Source: Selenomonas sp. (GTDB lineage: Bacteria; Bacillota_C; Negativicutes; Selenomonadales; Selenomonadaceae). From it: a stretch of DNA of 51,140 nt. This document shows, piece after piece, positions 1 through 7,430 of the stretch (positions are counted from its first letter, which is position 1; the number at the start of each line of letters is the position of its first letter). The stretch is taken from positions 1 through 51,140 of the forward strand of contig NZ_JAILPX010000086.1 of the NCBI RefSeq assembly GCF_024699275.1, written 5' to 3'. Both the position numbers and the translations under genes were made by a program. The notes beneath the pieces are model-generated. The model did not search any database. It was not told the origin of the DNA and saw only the letters and a program-made list of their open reading frames with translations.

Positions 1-309
1 GGAGATCTGCCGCATCTTTTTTCGAATGTCCATGATTTTGGTAAACCCTGTCAACGTAAAAATTTCATACACTTCCGGAGGAACCTCGCAAATCGTGATG
101 GGGTTTGCGGCTTTTTTCTGCAACATCAGGAACATCCTCAAACCGGCACTTGATACATAGCTCAACGCCGAGGCCTCATAGACCACCTTTGTTCCGGGAT
201 GAGCCGCCAGGATTTCCTGAATATCTTGCTCAAACGCCTGCACATTCAGCGAAGATATACTGCCTTCCAGGAATATGGTTAAAACACCATTCTCATTTGT
301 AAATTTCAT
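1..309 (-). CDS. STAS-domain anti-sigma factor antagonist (3' end beyond window)
   Basis: Reading leftward from the ATG at 309 gives 103 codons without a stop before the window edge, so the C-terminus is missing. Residues 45-60 (EASALSYVSSAGLRMF) match the STAS signature of SpoIIAA/RsbV proteins, where a serine in the S-S-A-G-L motif is phosphorylated by a partner kinase; Ser53/Ser54 are the candidates. An AAAGGA Shine-Dalgarno sequence lies about 12 nt before the start. Members of the family free a sigma factor or another target by binding its kinase/anti-sigma partner in the cytoplasm. The partner is not in this window. The start and fold assignment are firm; the regulated process is unknown. 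Confidence 0.85.
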   Translation of the reverse strand, partial: MKFTNENGVLTIFLEGSISSLNVQAFEQDIQEILAAHPGTKVVYEASALSYVSSAGLRMFLMLQKKAANPITICEVPPEVYEIFTLTGFTKIMDIRKKMRQIS

Positions 310-674
310 TTACTGCGTCATTCCTTTCTGCCCGGTATTGATGACACATGCACCCCTATTGCTTTGCACAATTCTACAGCGATAAACAAAATTCCTGCTC
401 ATGCGGCACAGGCGATTCCATAATTATGCTCTGCATGACGAAGGCGTTCCTATACCAGTTTTATGCTATCAAGCATTTCCTCCATACATAATACAGCTAA
501 AATGAACTCCTTCTATCTTATAAGCCCGTCAGTATCTGCTATTTTCGTTTTTCACCCACTCTAATCGTAAAACTGTAGCTAATATCAGTAAATATTATAA
601 GATATCTGCTGGTAGGCTTTGCCATCAATCATATCTACTTTGTAAACTTATCTTCTCTGTTTTGCCATAATAAA

Positions 675-715
675 AGGCCTTCTATAATTTGTTGATATTT
701 TATCATAGAAGACCT
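675..715 (-). terminator. Hairpin terminator downstream of the 752-892 fragment
   Basis: Inverted repeat AGGCCTTCTAT (675-685) / ATAGAAGACCT (705-715). The single mismatch becomes a U-G wobble on the minus strand, where the stem is followed by TTTTA. This suits termination of leftward transcription coming from the 752-892 fragment or the helicase gene. Confidence 0.55.
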
Positions 716-751
716 CATAATTCGATATGATATTAGTTTATAGATGCTTTT

Positions 752-892
752 TCATTCTTTTCTCTCCAAAAATTTTGCTAATCCTTTAACCGCAGAAATA
801 TGTATATTTTTCCACTTATTCTTATACTTCAAGCAATGAATGGCACCTATGTTTGCGAGTTTCTTGGGGAATTTCAGCCTTTTTCTTCTCAT
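752..892 (-). pseudogene. Short basic ORF, probable gene remnant
   Basis: A 46-codon minus-strand frame runs from ATG at 892 to TGA at 752-754. The product is strongly basic (starts MRRKRLKFPKKLANIGAIHC). The same frame is open for about 22 codons upstream of the ATG without any ATG, GTG or TTG, so this looks like the 3' end of a gene that has lost its start. No convincing ribosome site precedes the ATG. It lies just downstream of the helicase gene and before a terminator-like hairpin. Family not recognised. Confidence 0.3.
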
Positions 893-1012
893 AAAATCGC
901 AGATATTCTTACATAGACAAAGGAAGTTTTTAAAAGTGAATATGTCCCACAGGATACGTCATCGATGCAGATAAATATAACACGACATATACAAAAAAAT
1001 AAAACACCGCAC

Positions 1013-2908
1013 CTACAGGTTGATATCTCTTTTTTCTGTCACCGTTAGCATTTTCTTTAAATAGTTACGCATTCCTGAATCTGTACAATAAACATAGCAA
1101 CCTTTCATTCCTCTTGTCATCAATGTTCGATAAGTATTCTTTATGATTTCATCGGCTCGTTTTAACGCAACTTCTGGACTCTTTTTATATAGCGATTTCA
1201 ATCCTTTAATCGACTGATCAGTTGATGCTCTTTGCGTAAAATCCGTTAACACATGTCCATTTTCATATCTCAAATCATCGCCAATGATTACCCCAACATA
1301 ATCAAATTCTAATCCCTGTGTTGTATGAATGCAACCAGCTTCATTAACCGACGTATCACTAAGAGCAAACGCTTGACCATCATCAAGATTCCAACTAATT
1401 CCAAAATCACCAATCTGTATATCATGGTATGTACTATCTTTTCTAGTCTCTTTAGGCCAATTCCAACAATAACCTGCCAAAATTCTTGCTTTATTTGCCT
1501 TACAATTTTTTTCCAAAATAAGCTGATAAAGTTCCGCTGGTGAATCACATAATCTGAAGTCGTAGTCAATTCCATTTAAATCATAATTTGCAGTTTCACG
1601 AATCTCCAATAAATTATCTACCCACGCAAGATATCCATTGGAACCATTACATCTGAATTGAGATACAAGTTCCATTTCAATTAATTCTGTCCCTTCATGT
1701 TTTGCCCATTTACGAATTTCATTCACAGAACCAATATCAGACATGGTTACACGCTGACTTTCATCAATAAAAAACACCGAGCAAGCTGCTGCATGAATAA
1801 TTTCTTTTATTTGATTCTCATTGCCCGTTTTCTTTGTATATTGGCTCCTTTCCTCCAACCTATGTGCTTCGTCACATATTAAAGTATGAATTTGATTATT
1901 CCCCACATGAACATAACTTGCTGACCCTTTGAACATATTTTCTACACCAGATTTCTTGACAGCCCCCTTTAATTTTTGCAAATAAACCTGCCGAGGAGCC
2001 ATATTCTTGGATACATATTGAACGAATTGGCCTCTTTGTGTCAGCTCTGCCAAAAGCTGCACAGCAATAACACTTTTCCCTGTACCTGGCCCCCCTTGAC
2101 AGATAATTGTTCTCTTTTTTTGGTCTTTTTGACATTGTTCAGCTAATTTAAGGACTTCTTCATAAACAACACGTTGTTCATCAATCATGACAAATTCCCG
2201 ATTACCTGCAATCATAGAGGCAATAGAATTTTGTAAACTCTTTGATGGTCTAATCGCACCATGTTCAACAAGATATAATACTTTTTTATTATCCCCTTTA
2301 CACACTGATTTTTTTATAAGATTTCTTAACTTATTTACCTGTCCTTGCGTGAAAGCAGGTGATACAGATGTATAATCTTCATATTGTAGATCATCAAGAG
2401 GATCATTATCTGTTCGGATATAATTATGTAGATATGCACAGGAAACAAGATTTACATGTTCATCCTGCACTGCAGCATTATAGTCCGATATTAACTGTGC
2501 ATATGACCAGGCTTGATATGATGGATGTACTACTTTTCGAATTGCATGACCTGTATATGTCTCCACCAAAGAATCTGAATGTTCCACCTTTGCTAATTTG
2601 CTCCACTGCTTTAGCTCTATGATTACCATTCCTGGTCTATTATCTTTATCATAACCTGAAACGATAAAGTCCACTCTTTTAGCGGTCTGCGGAACATTGT
2701 ATTCAATGGCCACGCCTGCATCATCAGGGATTTCCGCATCATTCATAACTTTATACATATACTGCATGGAATTATTCCACGAATTAAACTCACTCTCACC
2801 AGTATGTTTTCCCATTTTCTCCAAAATATCTTCTTCAATCTCTCTCGCAATTGTGTCATTCTCAACACTATGCAAGAATTCACATTTTAAGCCATTATAG
2901 ATTATCAT
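1013..2908 (-). CDS. PD-(D/E)XK nuclease / SF1 helicase fusion (DUF2075 type)
   Basis: A 631-residue protein. The N-terminal 150 residues carry a PD-(D/E)XK nuclease pattern: Asp80 in RVDFIVSG, Glu98-x-Lys100 in VIIELKQW, and a downstream Q-A-W-S-Y at 132-136. The rest is a superfamily 1 helicase core: Walker A GGPGTGKS (272-279), Walker B LICDEAH (343-349), motif III FFIDESQ (379-385), QFR (417-419), HTTQGLEFD (528-536) and motif VI around YRTLMTRG (593-600). This architecture is the DUF2075 (COG3410) family, related to Schlafen-type helicases, whose members often sit in variable genome regions and are suspected anti-phage proteins (family knowledge). A GGGAGA ribosome site precedes the ATG. 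The gene stands alone in an A+T-rich island. Domain calls are firm; a defence role is inference. Confidence 0.85.
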   Translation of the reverse strand: MIIYNGLKCEFLHSVENDTIAREIEEDILEKMGKHTGESEFNSWNNSMQYMYKVMNDAEIPDDAGVAIEYNVPQTAKRVDFIVSGYDKDNRPGMVIIELKQWSKLAKVEHSDSLVETYTGHAIRKVVHPSYQAWSYAQLISDYNAAVQDEHVNLVSCAYLHNYIRTDNDPLDDLQYEDYTSVSPAFTQGQVNKLRNLIKKSVCKGDNKKVLYLVEHGAIRPSKSLQNSIASMIAGNREFVMIDEQRVVYEEVLKLAEQCQKDQKKRTIICQGGPGTGKSVIAVQLLAELTQRGQFVQYVSKNMAPRQVYLQKLKGAVKKSGVENMFKGSASYVHVGNNQIHTLICDEAHRLEERSQYTKKTGNENQIKEIIHAAACSVFFIDESQRVTMSDIGSVNEIRKWAKHEGTELIEMELVSQFRCNGSNGYLAWVDNLLEIRETANYDLNGIDYDFRLCDSPAELYQLILEKNCKANKARILAGYCWNWPKETRKDSTYHDIQIGDFGISWNLDDGQAFALSDTSVNEAGCIHTTQGLEFDYVGVIIGDDLRYENGHVLTDFTQRASTDQSIKGLKSLYKKSPEVALKRADEIIKNTYRTLMTRGMKGCYVYCTDSGMRNYLKKMLTVTEKRDINL

Positions 2909-3283
2909 CGTAATTCTCCCAACATTCTATTCTCTTTTTAGTCTACCATGATAATTTGCTTACTTCAAATACGTTTCTAAAAAAAATTACATCTTACAGT
3001 TATTAATTTCAGTCCATCATATATGCATTTGTCATAAAGATTAGAAGTATTATTTTATATGTACTATTCTTATATTTATACTACTATTTTTGCCCCTTAT
3101 TTATACACAATGAATTTAACTTTAACCCTAAATCACATTATCTATCCCTAAAATTTCAGATACTTACGAAAAGTCAGTACTCATACATCATTATAGAAAA
3201 ATGCCCCCCCAAAAAATTATCACCTCATTGCTAAAAATCTACTGTAAGGGTGATAATAACGATAATCTATTTATTCTTTCTGC
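2909..3283. other. A+T-rich intergenic region, no gene seen
   Basis: No frame with a plausible start and ribosome site was found on either strand. It contains the divergent 5' flanks of the helicase gene (minus) and of the 41-residue peptide gene (plus). Confidence 0.6.
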
Positions 3284-3289
3284 TATAAT
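3284..3289 (+). promoter_or_regulatory. -10 element of the 41-residue peptide gene
   Basis: A perfect TATAAT lies 27 nt before the ATG at 3316. No good -35 box is present at the 17-nt distance, so the promoter may depend on an activator. Confidence 0.5.
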
Positions 3290-3315
3290 ATAAGTATCAT
3301 AAAGGAGGAACCACT

Positions 3316-3441
3316 ATGTCCGCTGTAATTCCTATAATCCTTATCTTTTTCTGCGTAGCTGCCCTTTGCTTTCTCTTGGGCTTTGTTTACGGAGGCCTCA
3401 AACTCCTTTTCAAACTGCTCAGGAAAATCCTTTCCCATTAA
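3316..3441 (+). CDS. Small single-span membrane peptide (41 aa)
   Basis: The frame starts at ATG 3316 behind an ideal AAAGGAGG ribosome site (7 nt spacing) and a TATAAT box, and ends at TAA 3439-3441. The product has a hydrophobic segment at about residues 4-26 (starting MSAVIPIILIFFCVAALCFL) and a short cationic tail with KLLFKLLRKILSH. It is too short for ordinary gene calling. It converges on the double-glycine peptide gene at 3527-3871, sharing the hairpin at 3464-3508. The form fits an immunity or accessory peptide for the neighbouring secreted peptides, or a type I toxin-like hydrophobic peptide; the sequence does not decide. An 80-codon minus-strand frame over the same DNA has no comparable start signals. 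Confidence 0.6.
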   Translation: MSAVIPIILIFFCVAALCFLLGFVYGGLKLLFKLLRKILSH

Positions 3442-3463
3442 TCTGCCTACAATAATCATGACA

Positions 3464-3508
3464 AAAGGACCGCGAACTTTCTTATCCCCAAGTAGTTCGC
3501 GGTCCTTT
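3464..3508. terminator. Strong bidirectional hairpin between convergent genes
   Basis: A 15-bp perfect stem, AAAGGACCGCGAACT (3464-3478) with its complement at 3494-3508, and a 15-nt loop. It separates the plus-strand 41-residue peptide gene from the minus-strand double-glycine peptide gene. T-runs are short on both sides (TTT and TTTT). Confidence 0.75.
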
Positions 3509-3526
3509 ATCATCATAATAATCAAA

Positions 3527-3871
3527 TCAATCCAAGGTGAAGTGTTTCTTCATGGTGGCGATTACCTCTTCATGGGTCAAGGACTCGCCAGTGCTGATGC
3601 AGGTGTATTTGTTGGGTTTGGAGAACAATCCGGTCCCGCCAAGGCCCAAGGAAAGATCCACCTTGATGTCAATCTCCTTAAGGATTCCCTTGATGCCATC
3701 GGAGGCGTTGGATGCAACCAGGTTTCCTCCGGGCAGATGTCCAGCAAACCGTCCCCATTTCTGCAGTTTCGGATTGATGCTCAGTGCCGCCAGCAGATCG
3801 GCATATTCATTGACTGTTCCGCCGCTTACCGTTTCCAATTCTTCCATCGATACTTCTTTGCTGTCCTTCAT
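3527..3871 (-). CDS. Double-glycine leader secreted peptide, copy B (bacteriocin-like)
   Basis: A 114-residue precursor. The ATG at 3871 is chosen because GGAGG lies 9 nt upstream; a TTG three codons earlier overlaps that site. Residues 1-18 (MKDSKEVSMEELETVSGG) form a typical double-glycine leader of the kind cleaved by C39-peptidase ABC exporters. The predicted 96-residue core starts TVNEYADLL, is rich in glycine around residues 47-50 and 76-81, has one cysteine (Cys91) and ends KKHFTLD. It differs from copy A (5240-5584) at three positions: Asn21, Ala24 and Glu66. No exporter or maturation enzyme is nearby. Bacteriocin-like or signalling peptide is the best guess; the core family is not recognised. 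Confidence 0.75.
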   Translation of the reverse strand: MKDSKEVSMEELETVSGGTVNEYADLLAALSINPKLQKWGRFAGHLPGGNLVASNASDGIKGILKEIDIKVDLSLGLGGTGLFSKPNKYTCISTGESLTHEEVIATMKKHFTLD

Positions 3872-3957
3872 GATTTCCAACCTCCTATTTATCTCGTGTT
3901 ATTGTCTTTGTTTCTTTGACAATACATACGGGGGAAAATCGCGGGCATTACATAAAT
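3527..3957. repeat. Direct repeat unit 1 (peptide gene plus leader)
   Basis: Together with 5240-5673 this is a near-identical duplication covering the whole peptide gene, its ribosome site and about 80 bp of upstream DNA. The upstream part holds a conserved inverted repeat ATTGTC (3901-3906) / GACAAT (3918-3923) and the block CATACGGGGGAAAA. Conservation of the non-coding part shows that the promoter/operator was copied along with the gene. Confidence 0.85.
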
Positions 3958-4084
3958 TTCTAAAAAATTTTCCCTTATTTTTTGACCAGAAAAACTACAC
4001 GCAACGATCCCCCCAAAAAAGGACAACGAAATTCAGTTAAAGAAAATATCGTGTCCATATGAACGGTTAATTCCAGCAGGGACA

Positions 4085-4113
4085 ACAAAAAACGAGTCCA
4101 GAACCCGGACCCG
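4085..4113 (-). terminator. Terminator of the polysaccharide deacetylase gene
   Basis: On the minus strand a 7-bp stem (CGGGTCC / GGACTCG, one G-U pair) at 4093-4113 is followed by six T residues. It lies 8 nt beyond the deacetylase stop codon. Confidence 0.75.
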
Positions 4114-4120
4114 TTTCTTG

Positions 4121-4972
4121 TTATTCTTCGAAGAATTCCCAGCGCTCAACAAAAGCTGCTGCAGGCATATCTTTGTAATGTTTTACATAATGCTGGAACA
4201 GAGAGAGATTATCCTTGCCCATTTCCAGACCGACGTAGATACGCGGAATGCTGTAGCGAGCTTTTTCATGCAAGAGGCCACGGTCCTGCACGGCAAAGGA
4301 GACTTGATAACCTGCAGCTTTTACCTCTTTGATGACCGATTTATCATAGGCACCAAAGGGAAATGCCAGACTGGTAACAGGCCGTCCGGTCCATTCTTCC
4401 AAAACTTTTTTGGATTGGCAGATTTCTTTTTGTTTTTCCTCTGCCTCTAACTGGTCCAAATGCGGATGGCTCATCGTATGCGAACCGATAGAAAAGAGGT
4501 TGGAGGAAGAAAGTTCCTTTAATTCCTCTTTGGTGATATAAGGATAGGTATCATCCGGAACACCAACTAAGTCAGGGATAATGAAAAAGGTTGCCTTCAT
4601 GCCGCGTTTTTTCAGTTCCGGAGCTGCATAATCGTAAATTCCTTTGTAGCCATCATCAAAGGTAATCACTACGGATTTTTTGGGAAATGGCTGTCCTTTT
4701 TGAACAATAGCGGTAAATTCCTCCATGCTCAGCGTCTGATAACCGGCCTTCTTCAGCCAGTCCAGCTGGGCGCAGAAATCTTCCACAGAAACATCGAAGT
4801 AGTTAAGCGGAACCGCCTTTACGTCATGATACATCAGGACGGGGGGGAAATAGGCTCGGCTATCCTCAATCGTGTGTTTGGCTTGCCGATTAGGTTCGTT
4901 GGAATTGGCAGCTGCCAATTGACAAAAAAATAGGGCGCAGACAGCCCATAAAAGAAATATTCGTTTTAACAT
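4121..4972 (-). CDS. Secreted polysaccharide deacetylase (NodB-like)
   Basis: A 283-residue protein. The N-terminal 22 residues (hydrophobic, ending LAAA before NSNEP) form a signal peptide, so it acts outside the cytoplasmic membrane. The NodB homology domain shows TFDDG (104-108) with metal and catalytic aspartates, the SHTMSH-P-H metal-binding motif (164-171) and FPFGAYD (204-210). Family members remove N-acetyl groups from peptidoglycan, chitin oligomers or poly-GlcNAc; the substrate here is unknown. AGGAGG lies 11 nt before the ATG. It lies 32 nt after the end of the open frame following the third double-glycine peptide and between the two peptide copies, so cotranscription from the 5240-5584 gene is likely. 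Confidence 0.85.
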   Translation of the reverse strand: MLKRIFLLWAVCALFFCQLAAANSNEPNRQAKHTIEDSRAYFPPVLMYHDVKAVPLNYFDVSVEDFCAQLDWLKKAGYQTLSMEEFTAIVQKGQPFPKKSVVITFDDGYKGIYDYAAPELKKRGMKATFFIIPDLVGVPDDTYPYITKEELKELSSSNLFSIGSHTMSHPHLDQLEAEEKQKEICQSKKVLEEWTGRPVTSLAFPFGAYDKSVIKEVKAAGYQVSFAVQDRGLLHEKARYSIPRIYVGLEMGKDNLSLFQHYVKHYKDMPAAAFVERWEFFEE

Positions 4973-5121
4973 GAATAGCCATTCCTCCTGAAATTGCTTC
5001 TTTTTTATTTGAAAAGACGGGCAACGCTACGTCTCATGATATCATTAAGAATCTTTGAGGTATTTTGCTTCGTGACCTGGGGATGAGTCGTCTGTGCGCT
5101 ATTAGTCGACTGGATAGAAAC

Positions 5122-5223
5122 TTAATCTGCAGAGGCTATTCCATTGACCGTTCCACCGGCGACAATCTCCAATGCCTCCAGATCCATTTCCTTATTATCC
5201 AATATGTTTTTCATCATAATCAT
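5122..5223 (-). CDS. Short double-glycine leader peptide with in-frame stop (third family member)
   Basis: From ATG 5223 a 33-codon frame reads MIMMKNILDNKEMDLEALEI then VAGG and a nine-residue core TVNGIASAD before TAA (5122-5124). The ELEIVAGG-type ending matches a double-glycine leader and the first core residues (TV) match the neighbouring peptides. After the TAA the same frame stays open for 38 further codons to another TAA at 5005-5007, with a basic tail (IMRRSVARLFK). Either the gene makes a nine-residue processed peptide, or a longer precursor of about 71 residues has been broken by a nonsense mutation. It starts 16 nt after copy A ends. A weak AGGA site precedes the start. Existence as a leader is fairly clear; functional status is open. 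Confidence 0.55.
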   Translation of the reverse strand: MIMMKNILDNKEMDLEALEIVAGGTVNGIASAD

Positions 5224-5239
5224 TCTTTCGATCCTGTTT

Positions 5240-5584
5240 TTAATCCAGCGTAAAGTGTTTCTTCATGGTGGCGATTACCTCTTCATGGGTCAAGGACTCG
5301 CCGGTGCTGATGCAGGTGTATTTGTTGGGTTTGGAGAACAATCCGGTCCCGCCCAGCCCCAGAGAGAGATCCACCTTGATGTCAATCTTCTTAAGGATTC
5401 CCTTGATGCCATCGGAGGCATTGGATGCGACCAAATTTCCACCAGGCAGATGTCCGGCAAACCGACCCCATTTCTGCAGTTTCGGGTTAATGCTCAGTGC
5501 CGCCAGCAGATCGGAATATTCACTGACGGTCCCACCGCTTACCGTTTCCAATTCTTCCATCGATACTTCTTTGCTGTCCTTCAT
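5240..5584 (-). CDS. Double-glycine leader secreted peptide, copy A (bacteriocin-like)
   Basis: A 114-residue precursor with the same length and leader as copy B (3527-3871), differing at Ser21, Ser24 and Lys66 of 114 residues. The ATG at 5584 follows GGAGG with 9-nt spacing; longer frames upstream run through the ribosome site and are not credible. Cleavage after Gly17-Gly18 would release a 96-residue core. It is the first gene of a minus-strand group: copy A, the short double-glycine peptide, then the polysaccharide deacetylase. Retention of both copies with only conservative changes suggests recent duplication or gene conversion. Function inferred from the leader only. Confidence 0.75.
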   Translation of the reverse strand: MKDSKEVSMEELETVSGGTVSEYSDLLAALSINPKLQKWGRFAGHLPGGNLVASNASDGIKGILKKIDIKVDLSLGLGGTGLFSKPNKYTCISTGESLTHEEVIATMKKHFTLD

Positions 5585-5673
5585 GATTTCCAACCTCCTA
5601 TATTTTATCTCGTGTTGTTGTCTTTGTTTCTGTGACAATACATACGGGGGAAAAACGTAGGCATTACATAAAA
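5240..5673. repeat. Direct repeat unit 2 (peptide gene plus leader)
   Basis: Partner of 3527-3957. Similarity begins near the stop codon and runs to the block CATTACATAAA at about 5663-5673, beyond which the two upstream regions diverge. The inverted repeat TTGTC (5618-5622) / GACAA (5634-5638) is kept and is a candidate operator or leader hairpin. Confidence 0.85.
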
Positions 5674-5912
5674 TCCTGAAAATTTTTCAAAAGTTTTTGC
5701 ACACAACCGCCCAGCCTCCCTGGTCAGCATTATAGCCCCCCCGAAGCCACTTGCAGCAATGCGCGGAAGTTTTTTCTGTGGCAAAACCAGGACAACGGCG
5801 TTATAATGGAGAAACAATAAAAATTAGCGGCTTCTCCTGCGTTTCACCACCGGCTGCCCTTATTTAAGCTTATCCTGCACAACAAGAACCAAACAGTAAG
5901 GAATGATACAAT
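5585..5912. promoter_or_regulatory. Divergent control region between peptide copy A and the DUF2325 gene
   Basis: The left half is the conserved leader of peptide copy A. A TATAAT at 5802-5807 lies about 105 nt before the DUF2325 start and is the best -10 candidate for that gene; its -35 is weak. The ribosome site AAGGAA (5898-5903) stands 9 nt before the TTG start at 5913. A 70-codon minus-strand frame at 5605-5817 has no ribosome site and is ignored. Confidence 0.45.
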
Positions 5913-7421
5913 TTGTCCAAACAGAACAAACTAAGGCTCCCCGCCCTGAGCAATCAGGACCGGGTAAAATGCACCGCTACCTATGCCCTATATCTGATGG
6001 CCTGCAATGCCAGCACCGTAAATCTGGCCAAAAAACTGATTGCCAAACACAACGTTCCCCTGTTTTCCTCTGCCGAAATCCTTAAGGATATCCCCCAGCG
6101 CTACCATCTCTTCATCAACCAGATGCGTCCAGCAGTATTCGAAAATTTCCTGATTGTAGCCCGCGCTGCCAAAGGTTCAAATGATCAGGTCGACATCGGC
6201 GCGGAGCTGCTGAAGCACCTCAAAAACCTTAGTCGGGAATGCCACTGTGAAGAAACCCTCGTGCGCAACACCGACCTGATTCAGGTCATTCAAAAGCATA
6301 ACGACATATTGACCCCGGAATCCATGATTCGCTATTCCCTGGTCCTTATGGCCCAGGGCAAATACGAAACGGCTGAAGCCCGTGACGACCTCTTGGATAA
6401 TATTGCCGGGCTTTCTTATTACATGTCAGTTCCCCTATACGGGCTGACCAATTTCGACGAAAAAGTCAAAAATCACACCTTCTTTCCCAAGCTTTCAAAA
6501 TCCTGGCGGCCTGCTGCTGAAGATATTTGCAGCAAGGGCATTTATCATATTTCCGTTCTAGACGATTGCACAGAATTTGCCGATGCGATTGAAAACACTC
6601 TTACTCGACATAAAATCAATATGTCCGATTTTTATCGGGAACAGTTGATCCGCAAAGAAAAGGAAGGGGCTGTCCGGGATGTGCTCGTAGCCCTCACCTG
6701 CAATTTAGGCATACTAAATAAACTTGATGAATCCGTTGCCGCATACGTAAAAAGTGAAAAGGGAAACGAATCCGGCCTTGATGAAATCTCGGTTATGCTG
6801 GAACAGTTCAATAAGGATATCGGCAACTCCATCCCCCTGCTGCTGTATTCCATCGCTTTAGAAACACTGGCCAAAATGTATAGTTCCGCCCGGGATACGG
6901 CGAATAAGCTGGCTAAAGAGGTTCTGGACACCTCTGTCGTCTACCAAAAGGAACAACAACGCAACGTAATCCAAGAACACAAGCTGGCCAAAGCCGAAGC
7001 CAAACAGAAGGATCAATCCCTGGCGGCAGAAAAACAGAAGCAGCTGAATTTGCTCCAATCCCGCTACGAAACCCTGCAGCAAAAATACGATGATGCCCTG
7101 CAGGAAAACCAGTTCCTGCGCCGGTTACTGGAAGATGCCGAGCATCCCGAAGAAACTGACACGGGCGAGGAAATTGAACTTTCAATAGAAATTCCTGAAG
7201 ACTGCATCCTGTTTGGCGGTCATCCGAATTGGCAGCGAAAATTCCACCTGCAACATCCCAATATCAAAATCATGAGTGGCACAGATCCCACCTTTGATGA
7301 AACAGTACTGCGCAGCTATGATGTAGTACTCTTGAACAGCCACCATATGAAGCACAGCCTGTTCTATAAGATTCGCCGGAACCAGCAGCGGCTGGGATTC
7401 CGGATCATCTACATCGACTGA
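5913..7421 (+). CDS. DUF2325 domain protein with coiled coil
   Basis: A 502-residue protein starting at TTG 5913, chosen because AAGGAA lies 9 nt upstream and no closer ATG exists. Residues 1-330 are mostly helical and not recognised. About 335-415 is a charged, Gln/Lys/Glu-rich coiled coil. The last 72 residues, starting CILFGGHPNW, fit DUF2325: a Gly-Gly nucleotide-binding-like loop, then SGTDPTFDE, VVLLNSHHMKHSLFYKIRR and RIIYID. DUF2325 has a Rossmann-like pattern but no established activity. The gene seems monocistronic, ending at the hairpin at 7437-7477. No membrane segment. Function unknown. Confidence 0.7.
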   Translation: MSKQNKLRLPALSNQDRVKCTATYALYLMACNASTVNLAKKLIAKHNVPLFSSAEILKDIPQRYHLFINQMRPAVFENFLIVARAAKGSNDQVDIGAELLKHLKNLSRECHCEETLVRNTDLIQVIQKHNDILTPESMIRYSLVLMAQGKYETAEARDDLLDNIAGLSYYMSVPLYGLTNFDEKVKNHTFFPKLSKSWRPAAEDICSKGIYHISVLDDCTEFADAIENTLTRHKINMSDFYREQLIRKEKEGAVRDVLVALTCNLGILNKLDESVAAYVKSEKGNESGLDEISVMLEQFNKDIGNSIPLLLYSIALETLAKMYSSARDTANKLAKEVLDTSVVYQKEQQRNVIQEHKLAKAEAKQKDQSLAAEKQKQLNLLQSRYETLQQKYDDALQENQFLRRLLEDAEHPEETDTGEEIELSIEIPEDCILFGGHPNWQRKFHLQHPNIKIMSGTDPTFDETVLRSYDVVLLNSHHMKHSLFYKIRRNQQRLGFRIIYID

Positions 7422-7430
7422 AGACAGCAG

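Larger units (their letters stand above)
310..1012. other. A+T-rich stretch with decayed coding remnants
   Basis: No intact gene is visible. The minus strand carries short open fragments broken by stops, for example a 15-codon piece starting with ATG near 626 that is followed in another frame by an open piece ending in GEKRK, which looks like a frameshifted gene tail. The fragment at 752-892 and the hairpin at 675-715 are listed separately. Base composition is much more A+T-rich than the housekeeping genes, as expected for foreign or decaying DNA. The origin of the fragments is not recognised. Confidence 0.5.

Noticed and set aside
3283..3525. 80-codon minus-strand frame over the 41-residue peptide gene
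   Set aside because: No ribosome site; the plus-strand frame has both a TATAAT and AAAGGAGG. The frame crosses the hairpin stem.
3527..5673. Insertion sequence or composite transposon flanked by the two direct repeats
   Set aside because: No transposase or terminal inverted repeats were found; the repeats are peptide genes with leaders, better explained by gene duplication.
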